DNA of 25,209 nt from CAYXFZ01 sp964464385 (GCA_964464385.1 CAYXFZ010000033.1:1-25209); one strand, 5' to 3'. Positions 1-8,175 are shown, counted from the stretch's first letter. Translations and numbers: made by a program. Notes: a model not told the origin generated them from the sequence alone.

Positions 1-456
1 CGCCGTGACTTGGACGATCTCGTTCTTTCAGAGAATCTGGTTTCCTCCCGGCGCGTTCTCTTTTACGACACATGCGCCTCAGGGAGTGGTTTGGCGGAAG
101 GGGCGCGAGGCGGGGAAAACCCGTTTGGTTCCCTCATCGATGAAGATACTGTGCTGCGAAATCGAGTTTTGTCGAGCGGCCATGGCATCCACATTTTTGC
201 CGCCAGTGCTCGCAGTGGACAAGCCGAGGAGTTGCCCGGCAATGGAATATTCACAGCTGGCGTGGTCTCGGCCCTGACCAATACCACGGCGGCTGATGCC
301 AACAACGATGGCGTCGTGGATATTGACGAGCTCTTCAACCACGTCGAGGACCACGTCATGGAGAGGACCGACAACCGACAGCGTCCTGAGCGTGTCATGT
401 CGGAATCCTCCGGTGGTGACCTTGTTTTGGCCACCCGACCGCTCCAAGAAGTCTGA
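1..456 (+). CDS. Caspase-like (peptidase C14 family) protein, C-terminal part
   Basis: The reading frame is open to the left edge, so the N-terminus and probably the catalytic His lie outside the window. The visible 150 or so residues contain VLFYDTCASGSG, which fits the catalytic-cysteine strand of bacterial caspase-like peptidases (usually D-x-C-H/A-S-G). A second conserved block follows, IFAASARSGQAEE...GNGIFT, then ADANNDGVVDIDEL, a helix-like stretch and a QRP-containing end. This order is typical of C14 domains. ADANNDGVVDIDEL also matches the spacing of a calcium-binding EF-hand loop (D-x-N-x-D-G...E). The stop at 454-456 lies 32 nt before the CotH gene on the same strand, so the two may be cotranscribed. 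Family is fairly sure; substrate and role (self-processing or regulated proteolysis) are unknown. Confidence 0.75.
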   Translation, partial: RRDLDDLVLSENLVSSRRVLFYDTCASGSGLAEGARGGENPFGSLIDEDTVLRNRVLSSGHGIHIFAASARSGQAEELPGNGIFTAGVVSALTNTTAADANNDGVVDIDELFNHVEDHVMERTDNRQRPERVMSESSGGDLVLATRPLQEV

Positions 457-488
457 TTGCCTTTTGGTGGTAAACTGGAGCATCCCCC

Positions 489-3170
489 ATGCTTGCAATC
501 CTCCCTCTCCTTTTGGCTCCTTGGGTGGCCTCGCCCCAAAAAGATCCCGTGCTATCGGAATTCCTGGCTTCCAATCAAGATGGGCTGGAGGACGAAGACG
601 GCGACAGCTCGGATTGGATTGAAATCTTCAATCCTGATGCCACCAGCGTGGACATGGCCGGCAGTTTTTTGACGGATGATGCCAGCGATTTGACGAAATG
701 GATGTTTCCTTCCCCCGCCGTGATTCCCGCCGGAGGAAGCTTGCTGGTTTTTGCTTCCGACAAGGATCGCGCCGTTTCTGGGCAAGAGTTGCATGCCAAC
801 TTCAAGTTGACCACGGCGGGAGAATATCTCGGTTTGGTGCATGCCGATGGCAGCACGATACAAAGCGAATATGCGCCGAGTTTTGGTCCTCAATATCCCG
901 ACATCTCCTACGGGCTTCGCTTCAATCCCGGGCTTACTGCGGACGAAAGTTACTTTGCGGTGCCTTCTCCGGCCGCGCCGAATGGCACCGGTGGCCCGTG
1001 CGTTGTATCCGTTGGCTCCACTCCAAATCCTCCACAGGACATTGAGGACATTGTTGTCACCGCTCATATTTTGGGCGGCTCCGCTTCGGTGATCAGCGGC
1101 AACCTCGTCACTCGGATCATGTTCGGGTCGGAATCGTCCCTGATTCTGGCTGACAATGGCGTGACTCCCGATGCCGTCGCCGGCGACGACCTTTGGACTG
1201 GACTCATTTCCGCTGCCACTTCGATTCCTGGCGAAATGGTTCGCTGGCGAATCACAGCGCAGGATAGTTTGAACGGAAGTGGCCAGGCACCCTTGAATTT
1301 GGTCTCGGATTCCGCCGAATATTTCGGCACTGTAGTTGTGGACCCCACCATTTCCACCCCTTTGTCGGCCATGCATTGGTTTGTGCAAAATCCAAATCAA
1401 GCCAACACCGTTTCTGGGACACGCTGTTCTCTTTGGCATCTGGGAGAATTTTATGATAATTTGTTTTGCCGTAAGAGAGGCGGCAGCTCTTCCGGTTACC
1501 CAAAGACCAATTACAAATTGGATTTCAATCCGGGCGAAAAACTCCGCATGATTGCCGGTGTCGGCCGTATGGAGGAAATCAATTTGAATTCCACTTGGTC
1601 GGACAAGGCGTACATCCGACAAATCCTGGCCTGGGAGATTTACCAAAATGTGGGGTCAGCCGGATCCCTTGCGGAAATGGTCCACTTGCGCCAAAATGGA
1701 GCATTTTTCGGAGCCTTCATTTTCGTGGAGCAGGTGGACGACGAACTCTTGGATCGAGTGGACCTCGACGATGAAGGCGCTTTGTACAAAATGTACAACC
1801 AGTGCACGTCTGCAAATTCCGGGGTTGAAAAAAAGAATCGCACATGGGAGGGCAATCAAGATCTGCAAGCTCTCGTCAATGGAGTCAAACTGACGGGTAC
1901 CGCTCTGGAAAATTACCTGTTTGACAACGTGGATCTGCCGGCTGTGATCAGTTATTTGGTGGCCACCTCCTTGATCAACGACAATGACCACGTCCACAAA
2001 AACTACTACCTCTATCGAGACTCCGACGGGGACGGCGAATGGCGCTTTTTGCCATGGGACAAGGACTTGACCTTGGGCCGCAACTACACCCTCACGGGAG
2101 GCGTCCTAAACGACTCCATATGGGCGGATCGCGACCCGCAATGCCACCCCCTCTTTGGTGACAGCGGGCACCGAAAAATTGACGGCTACTGGAACCGCTT
2201 CATTGATGCTTGCTACCGGGATCCCCGGGTGCACCAAATGTATGTGCGACGCTTGTGGACTGTCATGGAGGAACAGTTGCAAGCTCCTGGCACCCCCAGT
2301 TCCCAATTGGTTCTGGAAAACCGCATCGCCGCGCTACAGCAACTCCTCACCGCCGATATCGCCCTGGATGTTGCCCGTTGGGGTTCTCCTTCCTGGGGAT
2401 CCTCGAAAAACTTCCAACAGGGGTTGGATCAAATCACCCAGGAATTCCTACCCCAGAGACGAGTCCACCTCTTTCAAACCCACACCCAATCTGGAGTCCT
2501 TCCTGGCTCCCCTCTTTTCGTCCCGGCCATGACCCTTGGTGCCATGGAAACCGATCCACTATCCGGAAATGATGATGAAGAGTGGTTGCAGTTGCTGAAC
2601 CCGACCAATGATGCCGTGGATTTGAGTGGTTGGACTCTGAGCGGCGGAATTGATTTGGATTTCCATGCTGGCACGGTTGTCCCGGCTGGCGAGGCCGTTT
2701 ATCTGTCTCCTAGGTTGGAGGCCTTTCGCGCTCGTGCTGCATCCCCCACCGGCAATGAGGGAAACTTTGTCCTGGGCCCATACGATGGCAACCTCAAAGC
2801 CGGCGAAGATCTCTTTCTGTGGGATGCCGACGGCAACCTCATCACTTCGACCTCCGCAGCCTTCACCCTTTTTGTCAGCGATTTGACCTCTGGTCAACCC
2901 GCTGTCTTTAGTCTGGCCGGAGCCAGTCCCAACGCCTCGGTTGTTTTGGCTTGGAGTAGCACGGGCGGCGGACCAACATCCACTCCCTGGGGATCGGCTG
3001 AACTCACTCAGCCCATTCGCCCCTTCCCGACCCTGACCGCAGATGCCTCGGGGACTGTCTCCATGCCGGCGACTGTTCCGGCCAATACCACCGGCATCCA
3101 GATTTGGTTCCAGGCATTGGACATTGCCGCAGGTGTGCTCTCCAACGGAGAATCTCAAGTCATTCAGTGA
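489..3170 (+). CDS. Secreted CotH-kinase protein with two lamin-tail domains
   Basis: Protein of 893 residues. A short signal peptide (MLAILPLLLAPWVASPQ) is followed by a lamin-tail domain (about 20-140; SDWIEIFNPD, VIPAGG). A CotH kinase domain covers about 330-660. Its marks are LDFNPGEKLRM, an LNSTWSD...IRQILAWEIY block, GAFFGAFIFVEQVDD, LYKMYN and a late KNYYLYRDSDGDGEWRFLPW with D-K-D-L following. A second lamin-tail domain lies at about 690-790 (EEWLQLLNPTN, LSGWTLSGG). The last 80 residues form the GGGPTST module shared with two other exported proteins here. CotH domains are atypical protein kinases known from spore-coat proteins; lamin-tail domains are common in bacterial surface proteins. 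Start: ATG at 489 with GGAG 8 nt upstream. Role in the cell envelope is inferred; substrate unknown. Confidence 0.88.
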   Translation: MLAILPLLLAPWVASPQKDPVLSEFLASNQDGLEDEDGDSSDWIEIFNPDATSVDMAGSFLTDDASDLTKWMFPSPAVIPAGGSLLVFASDKDRAVSGQELHANFKLTTAGEYLGLVHADGSTIQSEYAPSFGPQYPDISYGLRFNPGLTADESYFAVPSPAAPNGTGGPCVVSVGSTPNPPQDIEDIVVTAHILGGSASVISGNLVTRIMFGSESSLILADNGVTPDAVAGDDLWTGLISAATSIPGEMVRWRITAQDSLNGSGQAPLNLVSDSAEYFGTVVVDPTISTPLSAMHWFVQNPNQANTVSGTRCSLWHLGEFYDNLFCRKRGGSSSGYPKTNYKLDFNPGEKLRMIAGVGRMEEINLNSTWSDKAYIRQILAWEIYQNVGSAGSLAEMVHLRQNGAFFGAFIFVEQVDDELLDRVDLDDEGALYKMYNQCTSANSGVEKKNRTWEGNQDLQALVNGVKLTGTALENYLFDNVDLPAVISYLVATSLINDNDHVHKNYYLYRDSDGDGEWRFLPWDKDLTLGRNYTLTGGVLNDSIWADRDPQCHPLFGDSGHRKIDGYWNRFIDACYRDPRVHQMYVRRLWTVMEEQLQAPGTPSSQLVLENRIAALQQLLTADIALDVARWGSPSWGSSKNFQQGLDQITQEFLPQRRVHLFQTHTQSGVLPGSPLFVPAMTLGAMETDPLSGNDDEEWLQLLNPTNDAVDLSGWTLSGGIDLDFHAGTVVPAGEAVYLSPRLEAFRARAASPTGNEGNFVLGPYDGNLKAGEDLFLWDADGNLITSTSAAFTLFVSDLTSGQPAVFSLAGASPNASVVLAWSSTGGGPTSTPWGSAELTQPIRPFPTLTADASGTVSMPATVPANTTGIQIWFQALDIAAGVLSNGESQVIQ

Positions 3171-3195
3171 CCCGCTTGGATACCCTTTCTCAAGC

Positions 3196-3540
3196 ATGAA
3201 ATTTCTCCTGGCGCTTTTTGTAGGCGGCTTGGCAGCCTGCGCTCCACCGGAACCGATCCGCCCTGGAAATGTTGCCGCCGGAAAAAAGATTTACACCACT
3301 TACTGTGCCGCTTGCCACCAAAAAGATGGCACCGGCACGACACCACAAGGGGTCCGCCTAGCCGCAAACTACACCTTGGCAGACGGCCCACTTGCGCGAT
3401 CGGATGAGGAACTCTTGCGCATCATCCACGAAGGACGGACCGGCCCCATTGGTAGCATGCCCCCTTGGCGCGGCATCCTTTCCCCGCAGGACCAGCATGA
3501 TGTGCTGGCCTACCTGCGGGCCGAATTTACTGCCGATTAG
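3196..3540 (+). CDS. Small class I cytochrome c, predicted lipoprotein
   Basis: Protein of 114 residues. The chosen ATG gives an ideal lipoprotein signal (MKFLLALFVGGLAAC, lipobox Cys15); the frame is open further upstream inside the CotH gene, but those starts would bury the signal. The heme c site CAACH is at 37-41, and Met88 in GSMPPW is the likely axial ligand. The LLRIIHEGRTG and QDQHDVLAYLR helices are typical of monoheme cytochromes c. It should sit on the outer face of a membrane as an electron carrier. It lies 25 nt after the CotH gene and its stop codon overlaps that of the convergent PuuD-like gene by 4 nt. In canonical PuuD a cytochrome c domain is fused to the membrane domain, so this separate cytochrome is a possible partner, although the opposite orientation argues against a simple operon. 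Confidence 0.88.
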   Translation: MKFLLALFVGGLAACAPPEPIRPGNVAAGKKIYTTYCAACHQKDGTGTTPQGVRLAANYTLADGPLARSDEELLRIIHEGRTGPIGSMPPWRGILSPQDQHDVLAYLRAEFTAD

Positions 3541-4307
3541 TAGCGGCCCGGGCAGTCGCCGGCGGAGATCTTGTAGATGTGGAAGGTCACGGCCCAACCT
3601 AGGGCAACAACGACCACCATCCCGATCCAGCCATGCTCAAACATGGGCGTGTTGTGCGTCGCCAACATGGTGTAGATCAGGGGCACGGACATGTAGGTGT
3701 TGTGCTTGGAGCGCAGACCGGCGAGCGCGGCTAGGGCCCCGTCCGGGGCCTCCCCCGCAGCAATGGCCGTGATGATTTTCCGTTGCGCAGGCCAGATCCG
3801 GAACCAAACATTGAAGGCCATCACGGTGCCGAAGGTTGCACCCAAGTGAATCATCATGGTGCGGGCTGGGTAATCGAGGCACTCCGAAAAGGTGTAGCAC
3901 CAAGCACCGACCAAGGCGAAACTCACAACTACAGCGGCATTGCCGGAGAGTTTCTTCCACAAGATTTCATAGATGACCAGACCGCCAAAAATCATGGCGA
4001 GCCCGTACATCACGGCATTCGGAACAACATCCTCGCCAGTAGTCCACATGGATTCGCCGCCCATGTGATAGACCAAGCCCAACAACAGAATGCCAGTAAT
4101 CCAAGTGAAGGCGGCGCCCCAACGGAAAAAATACAAGGTGCGAGGAAGGACGATGGGCAAAGCTTCCTTTTTCGTTTCGCCGCTCAATTTCGGGGCGAAC
4201 TGGGTGTTGACCCAATTGAAGAAATACAAGAGGCCAATCCACAACACACCGGCGACGACGTGCATCCAGCGAAACAGGCCTTCCATCCAAGGGCTCATTT
4301 GATCCAT
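3537..4307 (-). CDS. puuD: PuuD-like urate hydroxylase membrane domain protein
   Basis: Protein of 256 residues, almost entirely hydrophobic helices (about eight likely membrane segments). It matches the urate oxidase N-terminal/PuuD family: MHVVAGVLWIGLLYFFNWVN near the N-terminus, RTLYFFRWGAAFTWITGILL, then MMIHLGATFGTVMAFNVW and an RSKHNTYMSVPLIYTML block with conserved His and Asn. In characterised PuuD proteins this membrane domain carries a C-terminal cytochrome c domain and oxidises urate in purine breakdown; here the cytochrome domain is absent. Many environmental homologues with this annotation have unproven substrates, so urate oxidation is only inferred. No other purine-catabolism gene is visible. 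Start at 4307 is supported by GGAG 7 nt upstream. It follows the pterin dehydratase gene by 70 nt on the same strand. Confidence 0.78.
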   Translation of the reverse strand: MDQMSPWMEGLFRWMHVVAGVLWIGLLYFFNWVNTQFAPKLSGETKKEALPIVLPRTLYFFRWGAAFTWITGILLLGLVYHMGGESMWTTGEDVVPNAVMYGLAMIFGGLVIYEILWKKLSGNAAVVVSFALVGAWCYTFSECLDYPARTMMIHLGATFGTVMAFNVWFRIWPAQRKIITAIAAGEAPDGALAALAGLRSKHNTYMSVPLIYTMLATHNTPMFEHGWIGMVVVVALGWAVTFHIYKISAGDCPGRY

Positions 4308-4377
4308 GGGTTTCTCCGTTGAAGTTTGGGTCGGGCCAGACGAAAAATCGCCACGGCCATGAATCGGATTGTAGGAA

Positions 4378-4713
4378 CTACTCGGTGCCGCACAAAGCCA
4401 GATTCAACTTTGCGGCAAGAATGAAATCCGCTTCCGTCAAGCCATCCACCTTGTGCGTCCAGATCCGCGCAGAAAATCGCCCCCAACCCAACTCGAAATC
4501 GGCGTGATGTCCTTGTTCCTCACAGACAGCGCCGGCCAGATTGGTCATGGCCAAGGCTTCGGCAAAATCCACACAATTCCATTTCTTTTCCAGGTGGTGG
4601 CCTTGCAGGACTTCCCACCCCTCCACCTCTGCCAACAGAGATTCCCACTCGGCTTCGGCTAGGGCCGGGATCCCGCCGCGGCAGGGTTCACAAGATTTTT
4701 CGTGCAGTTTCAT
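4378..4713 (-). CDS. phhB: Pterin-4a-carbinolamine dehydratase
   Basis: Protein of 111 residues, the usual size for the family. It shows the CEPCRGG opening, a GWEV strand, the EEQGHHADFELGWG block with the paired active-site histidines (69-70), WTHKVDGLTEADFILAAK with a further conserved His (87), and a short C-terminus. The enzyme dehydrates 4a-hydroxytetrahydrobiopterin to help recycle the pterin cofactor of aromatic amino acid hydroxylases; in bacteria lacking those, related proteins can act in molybdopterin or folate chemistry. No hydroxylase is in view. ATG at 4713 was preferred because the homologous region begins at once; an in-frame ATG at 4731 would add six residues. No strong ribosome binding site is visible for either. 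PuuD-like gene lies 70 nt downstream. Confidence 0.9.
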   Translation of the reverse strand: MKLHEKSCEPCRGGIPALAEAEWESLLAEVEGWEVLQGHHLEKKWNCVDFAEALAMTNLAGAVCEEQGHHADFELGWGRFSARIWTHKVDGLTEADFILAAKLNLALCGTE

Positions 4714-4737
4714 GGAATTGGAAACTAGCATACCCGC

Positions 4738-4938
4738 GTGACGGAATCGGAGTCTAACGCTACAACGGATCAAGATCCCTGCATGCAGTGTGGGCACCTG
4801 CTCCCGCGGCCCTCCGGTAGCGCCTGCCACGCGGATCCATGTCCAACTTGCGGGTATCCGCGCCCTCTCGGGGATTGCTCCGACCTCACTCTGGGTTCGC
4901 GCTCCCCGAAAAGAAGGGGTGGCCTTGAACCTCGTTAG
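4738..4938 (+). CDS. Small six-cysteine protein, possible zinc ribbon
   Basis: Candidate gene of 66 codons starting with GTG. Its product has Cys at 15, 18, 30, 35, 38 and 47 (CMQCG, CHADPCPTCGYP, GDC), a layout that suggests one or two zinc knuckles. It fills a stretch that would otherwise be empty, between the divergently oriented pterin dehydratase and the end of citF. Its TAG overlaps the citF stop by 4 nt (shared TTAG), the same arrangement as at 3537-3540, which favours a real gene. I do not recognise the family. The C-terminal third (basic, low complexity) looks weaker than the cysteine core, and there is no clear ribosome binding site. It could be a chance frame. Confidence 0.5.
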   Translation: MTESESNATTDQDPCMQCGHLLPRPSGSACHADPCPTCGYPRPLGDCSDLTLGSRSPKRRGGLEPR

Positions 4939-6524
4939 GGAAGGACCCGACGGACGCCGTCTATGGTGGTGCCATCCACCCACTGAATTGCGGCGACGAA
5001 GTCCTCGCCAAGTCTGGGTTTCGAGGGCGATCCCCCACAAAGTCGGTCCACGCGATCCTTAAGTTCGCGAATCGTCAGCAAAGGGAGACCTTGGCCTTGG
5101 ACAGCGTCCAGCAAGTCTTCGCGCGCCGGATTGATGCAGAGCCCCTGCTCGGTGGCAACGACATCAATCAGTTCGCCGGGTCCGCACAAGGTAGTCACGC
5201 GATCCAGGACCACCGGAATGCGATTGCGTACGGAGGGGACGGCCAACACTGTGCAACCCGCGAACAAACAATTCTGCCAACCGCCGATCCCATGCAAGAG
5301 CTTACCGTCGGAGTGCGTGACAACGTTGGCGTTGTAATCCACATCCACTTCGGTTGCGCCGAGCACGACCAAATCCACAATGGAAGAAAAATTTCCCTTG
5401 CCATGGTAGTTGTAGGAAGTGAAGGGAGAAGTATTCAAGTGGCCGGGGTTTTCCCGCATGGATCGCACCCCATCCAAATCAAAGGTTTGTCCATCCAAAA
5501 TATAGTCCGTCAAACCATCCTCCAGCATGGCCACCAAGTGTTTGGTGGAGCCGCCCCGAATGAAGCGGGCCTTGACCCCCATGGACTCCATGTGTTCGCG
5601 CAAATACATGGCAAAGGCCAAGGCAATTCCCCCTGCTCCAGCTTGAAAAGAAAAACCGTCACGGACTAGGCCAGAAGCGCGGGCAAAGTCGGCGATCAGG
5701 CGGGCGATGCGTTGCCGTTCCGGCGAGCGAGTGACCACCGTAGTACCAGATACAATTTGTTCCGGAATGCCAACCTGATCGCAAACCACCACTTGGTCCA
5801 CGCGTTGGCCGTGGATTTGCCATGGGACGCAAGGAAAATCCACCAAGTGGTCGGTTGCGACAATGACGTGGTTGGCATATTCGGAATCCGCTTGGGCGAA
5901 GCCCAGCAAACCGCAGGCCGACGGGCCGCGATCGCCAGTGCAATTGCCAAAGGGGTCGGCTGTGGGTGCAGCAATGACGGCAATGTCGATGCTCATCTCC
6001 CCGTCTTGGATCGCCTGCCAACGGCCGCCATGCGAGCGCAACACGCCCAATCCCTCCATTTTCCCGTACGAGCAAAACTCACCCAAGGGCCCATTCATAG
6101 AGCCTTCGATGTGATGGATGGTGCCGTCCTTCAGCCGCTCGAGCAAGGGCGCATGGCAGGGGAAGGAAGCACTCGGATACCAGCGCAGGTTTTTCACGCC
6201 GAGACGGAGGGCGGCCTCAAAAATCGCCAAGCCCACCAAATCGCCGTTGCGGAAATGGTGGTGGGTGGAAATGGACATGCCGTCCTTGAGCCCGGCTTGG
6301 CGCAAGGCCTTTTCCAGACCGTCCGCCAAGTCCCCTCCCCCTTGCACGACCTTGTTGCCGTCGGCCGGATAATCGGCGCAAGTCTTGATGCGTGGCGCGG
6401 CGTGCTGACCCTCGGGTCGAACCATGCCGACTCCTTGGTAGGGTTTTGCTCTGCGGCCATTGAACTCGGCCGGCACTTCTCGGCCGGCGGCATTCAAAAG
6501 GCCCTCGGTTTGCAATTCAGTCAC
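4935..6524 (-). CDS. citF: Citrate lyase alpha subunit (citrate-ACP transferase)
   Basis: Protein of 529 residues, a typical CitF length. Family marks include a GREVPAEFNGRRAKPYQGV start, GDLADGLEKAL, STHHHFRNGD, HIEGSMNGPLGEF, a glycine-rich FQAGAGGIALAF block, RFIRGGSTKHLVAML, and late NCLFAGCTVLAVPSVRNRIP and VVATEQGLCINPAREDLL. CitF exchanges acetyl for citryl on the acyl carrier subunit, giving citryl-ACP that CitE splits to oxaloacetate and acetyl-ACP in the cytoplasm. The start overlaps the end of the upstream citDE gene by 8 nt, so the two are probably translationally coupled. The accessory genes citC, citG and citX, normally needed to make and load the prosthetic group, are not in view. 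A related lyase substrate such as citramalate is possible. Confidence 0.93.
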   Translation of the reverse strand: MTELQTEGLLNAAGREVPAEFNGRRAKPYQGVGMVRPEGQHAAPRIKTCADYPADGNKVVQGGGDLADGLEKALRQAGLKDGMSISTHHHFRNGDLVGLAIFEAALRLGVKNLRWYPSASFPCHAPLLERLKDGTIHHIEGSMNGPLGEFCSYGKMEGLGVLRSHGGRWQAIQDGEMSIDIAVIAAPTADPFGNCTGDRGPSACGLLGFAQADSEYANHVIVATDHLVDFPCVPWQIHGQRVDQVVVCDQVGIPEQIVSGTTVVTRSPERQRIARLIADFARASGLVRDGFSFQAGAGGIALAFAMYLREHMESMGVKARFIRGGSTKHLVAMLEDGLTDYILDGQTFDLDGVRSMRENPGHLNTSPFTSYNYHGKGNFSSIVDLVVLGATEVDVDYNANVVTHSDGKLLHGIGGWQNCLFAGCTVLAVPSVRNRIPVVLDRVTTLCGPGELIDVVATEQGLCINPAREDLLDAVQGQGLPLLTIRELKDRVDRLCGGSPSKPRLGEDFVAAIQWVDGTTIDGVRRVLP

Positions 6525-7689
6525 GGGCGAACTCCTGCATGGAAACGATGCGGCGGGCCCGTTCCACCACCGGTGGATCGATCATTTTCGAACCCAGGGA
6601 AACCACACCCAGGCCCTTGGCCTCAGCCTCCTCAAAGGCAGCAACGATGCGACGCGCTTCCTCCAATTCCTGTTCCGACGGTGCGAAGGCCTCGTGCACG
6701 ATCGGAATTTGTCGCGGGTGCACGACTCCCTTGCCCTCGAAGCCAATGGCCTTCGCGGCATGCACCGAAGCACGCAGACCCTCTTCATCGGCGACATCGC
6801 CATAGACGGAATCAATCGCCTGCAGGCCGCGCTCCTTGGCGGCCAGCACCACGAAACTCCGAGCAAACAAAGTCTCGTCACCCTCGCGCGTTTTGGGCAC
6901 GCCCAGGTCAGCGGTCAAATCTTCCAGTCCCAAGGTGAGGGCCACGACCGGCTTGGCGGCGGCGGCAATGGCCCGCGCCTCCAAGATGCCTTGAGAAGTT
7001 TCCAAGATGGGCATGAGCAATCGGCCGGGCGCAGCGTCCGCAACAACTTGTACTTGGGCGGCGGTTTCCGCCTTGGGAATCAAGACTAAATCGAATGGGG
7101 CATCTCCCAAGGCTGCCAGGTCCTCCAGTCCTTGTTCGCCGGGGTTGATGCGCACCATGCGTTCGCAGTGGCCAAAATCCAGGGTGCAGAGCGCGTGGCG
7201 GACGAGAGTTCGAGCGTCCTCCTTGGCGCCCGGCGCCACCGAGTCTTCGAGATCCAGGATGACGGCATCGGGACCATGCACGGCGGCGTGCAACATGTAC
7301 TTGGGTTCATTGCCGGGAAGATACAAGCGGGATCGGCGCGGGCGCTCGCGTTGGGCAGTGATGGGCACCAAGCCATCCGCAGCAATCGGCGGCGCGGCTT
7401 CGACCATGAGGGCGGGGGTGGCCAGGGCGCGGCGCAACAAGGATTCCAGCCTGGCGCGCAACACCCACGGATAGGCCCCCGTGTCCTCCACGGTCAGGGT
7501 TCCGGAAGTCAGCCCGTGGTCCAAGCAAATTTGCCGCAACCAAACCACGGTGGACTCTCCGTAGAAACCCTCGACTTTGGAGGCAAAAGAAAGAGCCAAA
7601 CCCGATTTGCCAGACTTCCAAGAAAAATGAGCGTCCCCCCGGATCTTTTCACCGGTTCTTCCAGACTCAGCAGAGCGAGGCGCAGGCAT
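6517..7689 (-). CDS. citE: CitD-CitE fusion: acyl carrier-like domain plus citrate lyase beta
   Basis: Protein of 390 residues with two parts. Residues about 14-100 resemble the gamma (acyl carrier) subunit: SFASKVEGFYGES, then TVEDTGAYPWVLRARLES, matching the CitD pattern ending in D-x-GA...ARxE. Residues about 117-390 are the CitE TIM-barrel lyase: RSRLYLPGNEPKYM, AVILDLEDSVAPGAK, MVRINP, LVLIPKAET, ILETSQGI, GLEDLTADLG and KGVVHPRQIPIV. CitE cleaves the citryl thioester with Mg2+. Oddity: the serine that carries the prosthetic group in CitD (ESGD or RSDC contexts) is not at the matching place; the sequence reads KIRGDA. A serine at 9 (AESG) or 23 could substitute, but spacing differs. Start ATG at 7689 has GAGCGGG just upstream and lies 11 nt after the broken asd gene. 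Confidence 0.88.
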   Translation of the reverse strand: MPAPRSAESGRTGEKIRGDAHFSWKSGKSGLALSFASKVEGFYGESTVVWLRQICLDHGLTSGTLTVEDTGAYPWVLRARLESLLRRALATPALMVEAAPPIAADGLVPITAQRERPRRSRLYLPGNEPKYMLHAAVHGPDAVILDLEDSVAPGAKEDARTLVRHALCTLDFGHCERMVRINPGEQGLEDLAALGDAPFDLVLIPKAETAAQVQVVADAAPGRLLMPILETSQGILEARAIAAAAKPVVALTLGLEDLTADLGVPKTREGDETLFARSFVVLAAKERGLQAIDSVYGDVADEEGLRASVHAAKAIGFEGKGVVHPRQIPIVHEAFAPSEQELEEARRIVAAFEEAEAKGLGVVSLGSKMIDPPVVERARRIVSMQEFARD

Positions 7690-7700
7690 CCCGCTCTATT

Positions 7701-8157
7701 CTAAACCGCAGAATCCGCCCAGCCGAAGCGGCGGGCCAGAAACTCGGCATTGTGGAGCATGGCGCCGGTGCCACCGCGGATCCGGTTGTCGACCAACGCG
7801 GTGAACTTCCAGCCCAGAACGGGACAGGACCGCAAACGACCCACCGAGAATTGCATGCCATCCCCGGCGACGAGATCCAGGGCAGGTTGCGAGCGATCCT
7901 GGTTGTCCAGCAAGCGCAAGGGTGGCCCCGGACATGTGGGTAGTCCGGCCGGGGCCAGGGATTGGAAGGCGTTTTGCAGCTCGGCTTCTCCTAAAGAAGG
8001 CGCCCAATTCCGGAACTCCGGATCGGCCGGCGCCGGAAGTGTCCTGAATGGTGGACAATACCACACGATTCAGGCTGAGAGGTTGCAACGGTAGCAAGGC
8101 CAAACTCAGGCCGTGGGACGTGCAGTTGGGGCTGGCGATCAAGGCCGGGGCATCCCC
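7701..8157 (-). pseudogene. asd: Aspartate-semialdehyde dehydrogenase remnant
   Basis: Two frames on the minus strand carry adjacent pieces of one enzyme. The first (about 8157 down to 8000) contains ASPNCTSHGLSLALLPLQPL and STIQDTSGAGRSGVPELGAF, the region around the catalytic cysteine (SPNC). The second (about 8000 to the TAG at 7701-7703) contains GEAELQNAFQ, LPTCPGPPLRLLDNQDRSQP, GMQFSVGRLR and RIRGGTGAMLHNAEFL, the family's C-terminal end. The N-terminal NADP-binding half is absent, and so is the piece between that holds the catalytic His (usually RVPV-x-GH). The order fits the archaeal/fungal type of Asd, normally about 340-350 residues. It is therefore a truncated gene with an internal deletion or frameshift near 7990-8010, or an assembly fault. 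It sits 11 nt before citDE. The upstream break abuts the inverted-repeat element at 8176-8270. Confidence 0.8.
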
Positions 8158-8175
8158 CTCGAACTAACAACTAAC

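Noticed and set aside
277..335. EF-hand-like calcium loop as an independent domain
   Set aside because: ADxNxDGxVxxxEL is common inside caspase-like peptidases at this place, so it was kept as part of that domain.
552..1646. Minus-strand open frame of 364 codons opposite the CotH gene
   Set aside because: The composition is that of an antisense shadow; the plus strand carries recognisable domains.
5712..6938. Long plus-strand open frame (about 408 codons) opposite citF and citDE
   Set aside because: It is the complement of two well-supported genes and its product is low complexity (His, Gln, Arg, Pro rich) with no family features.
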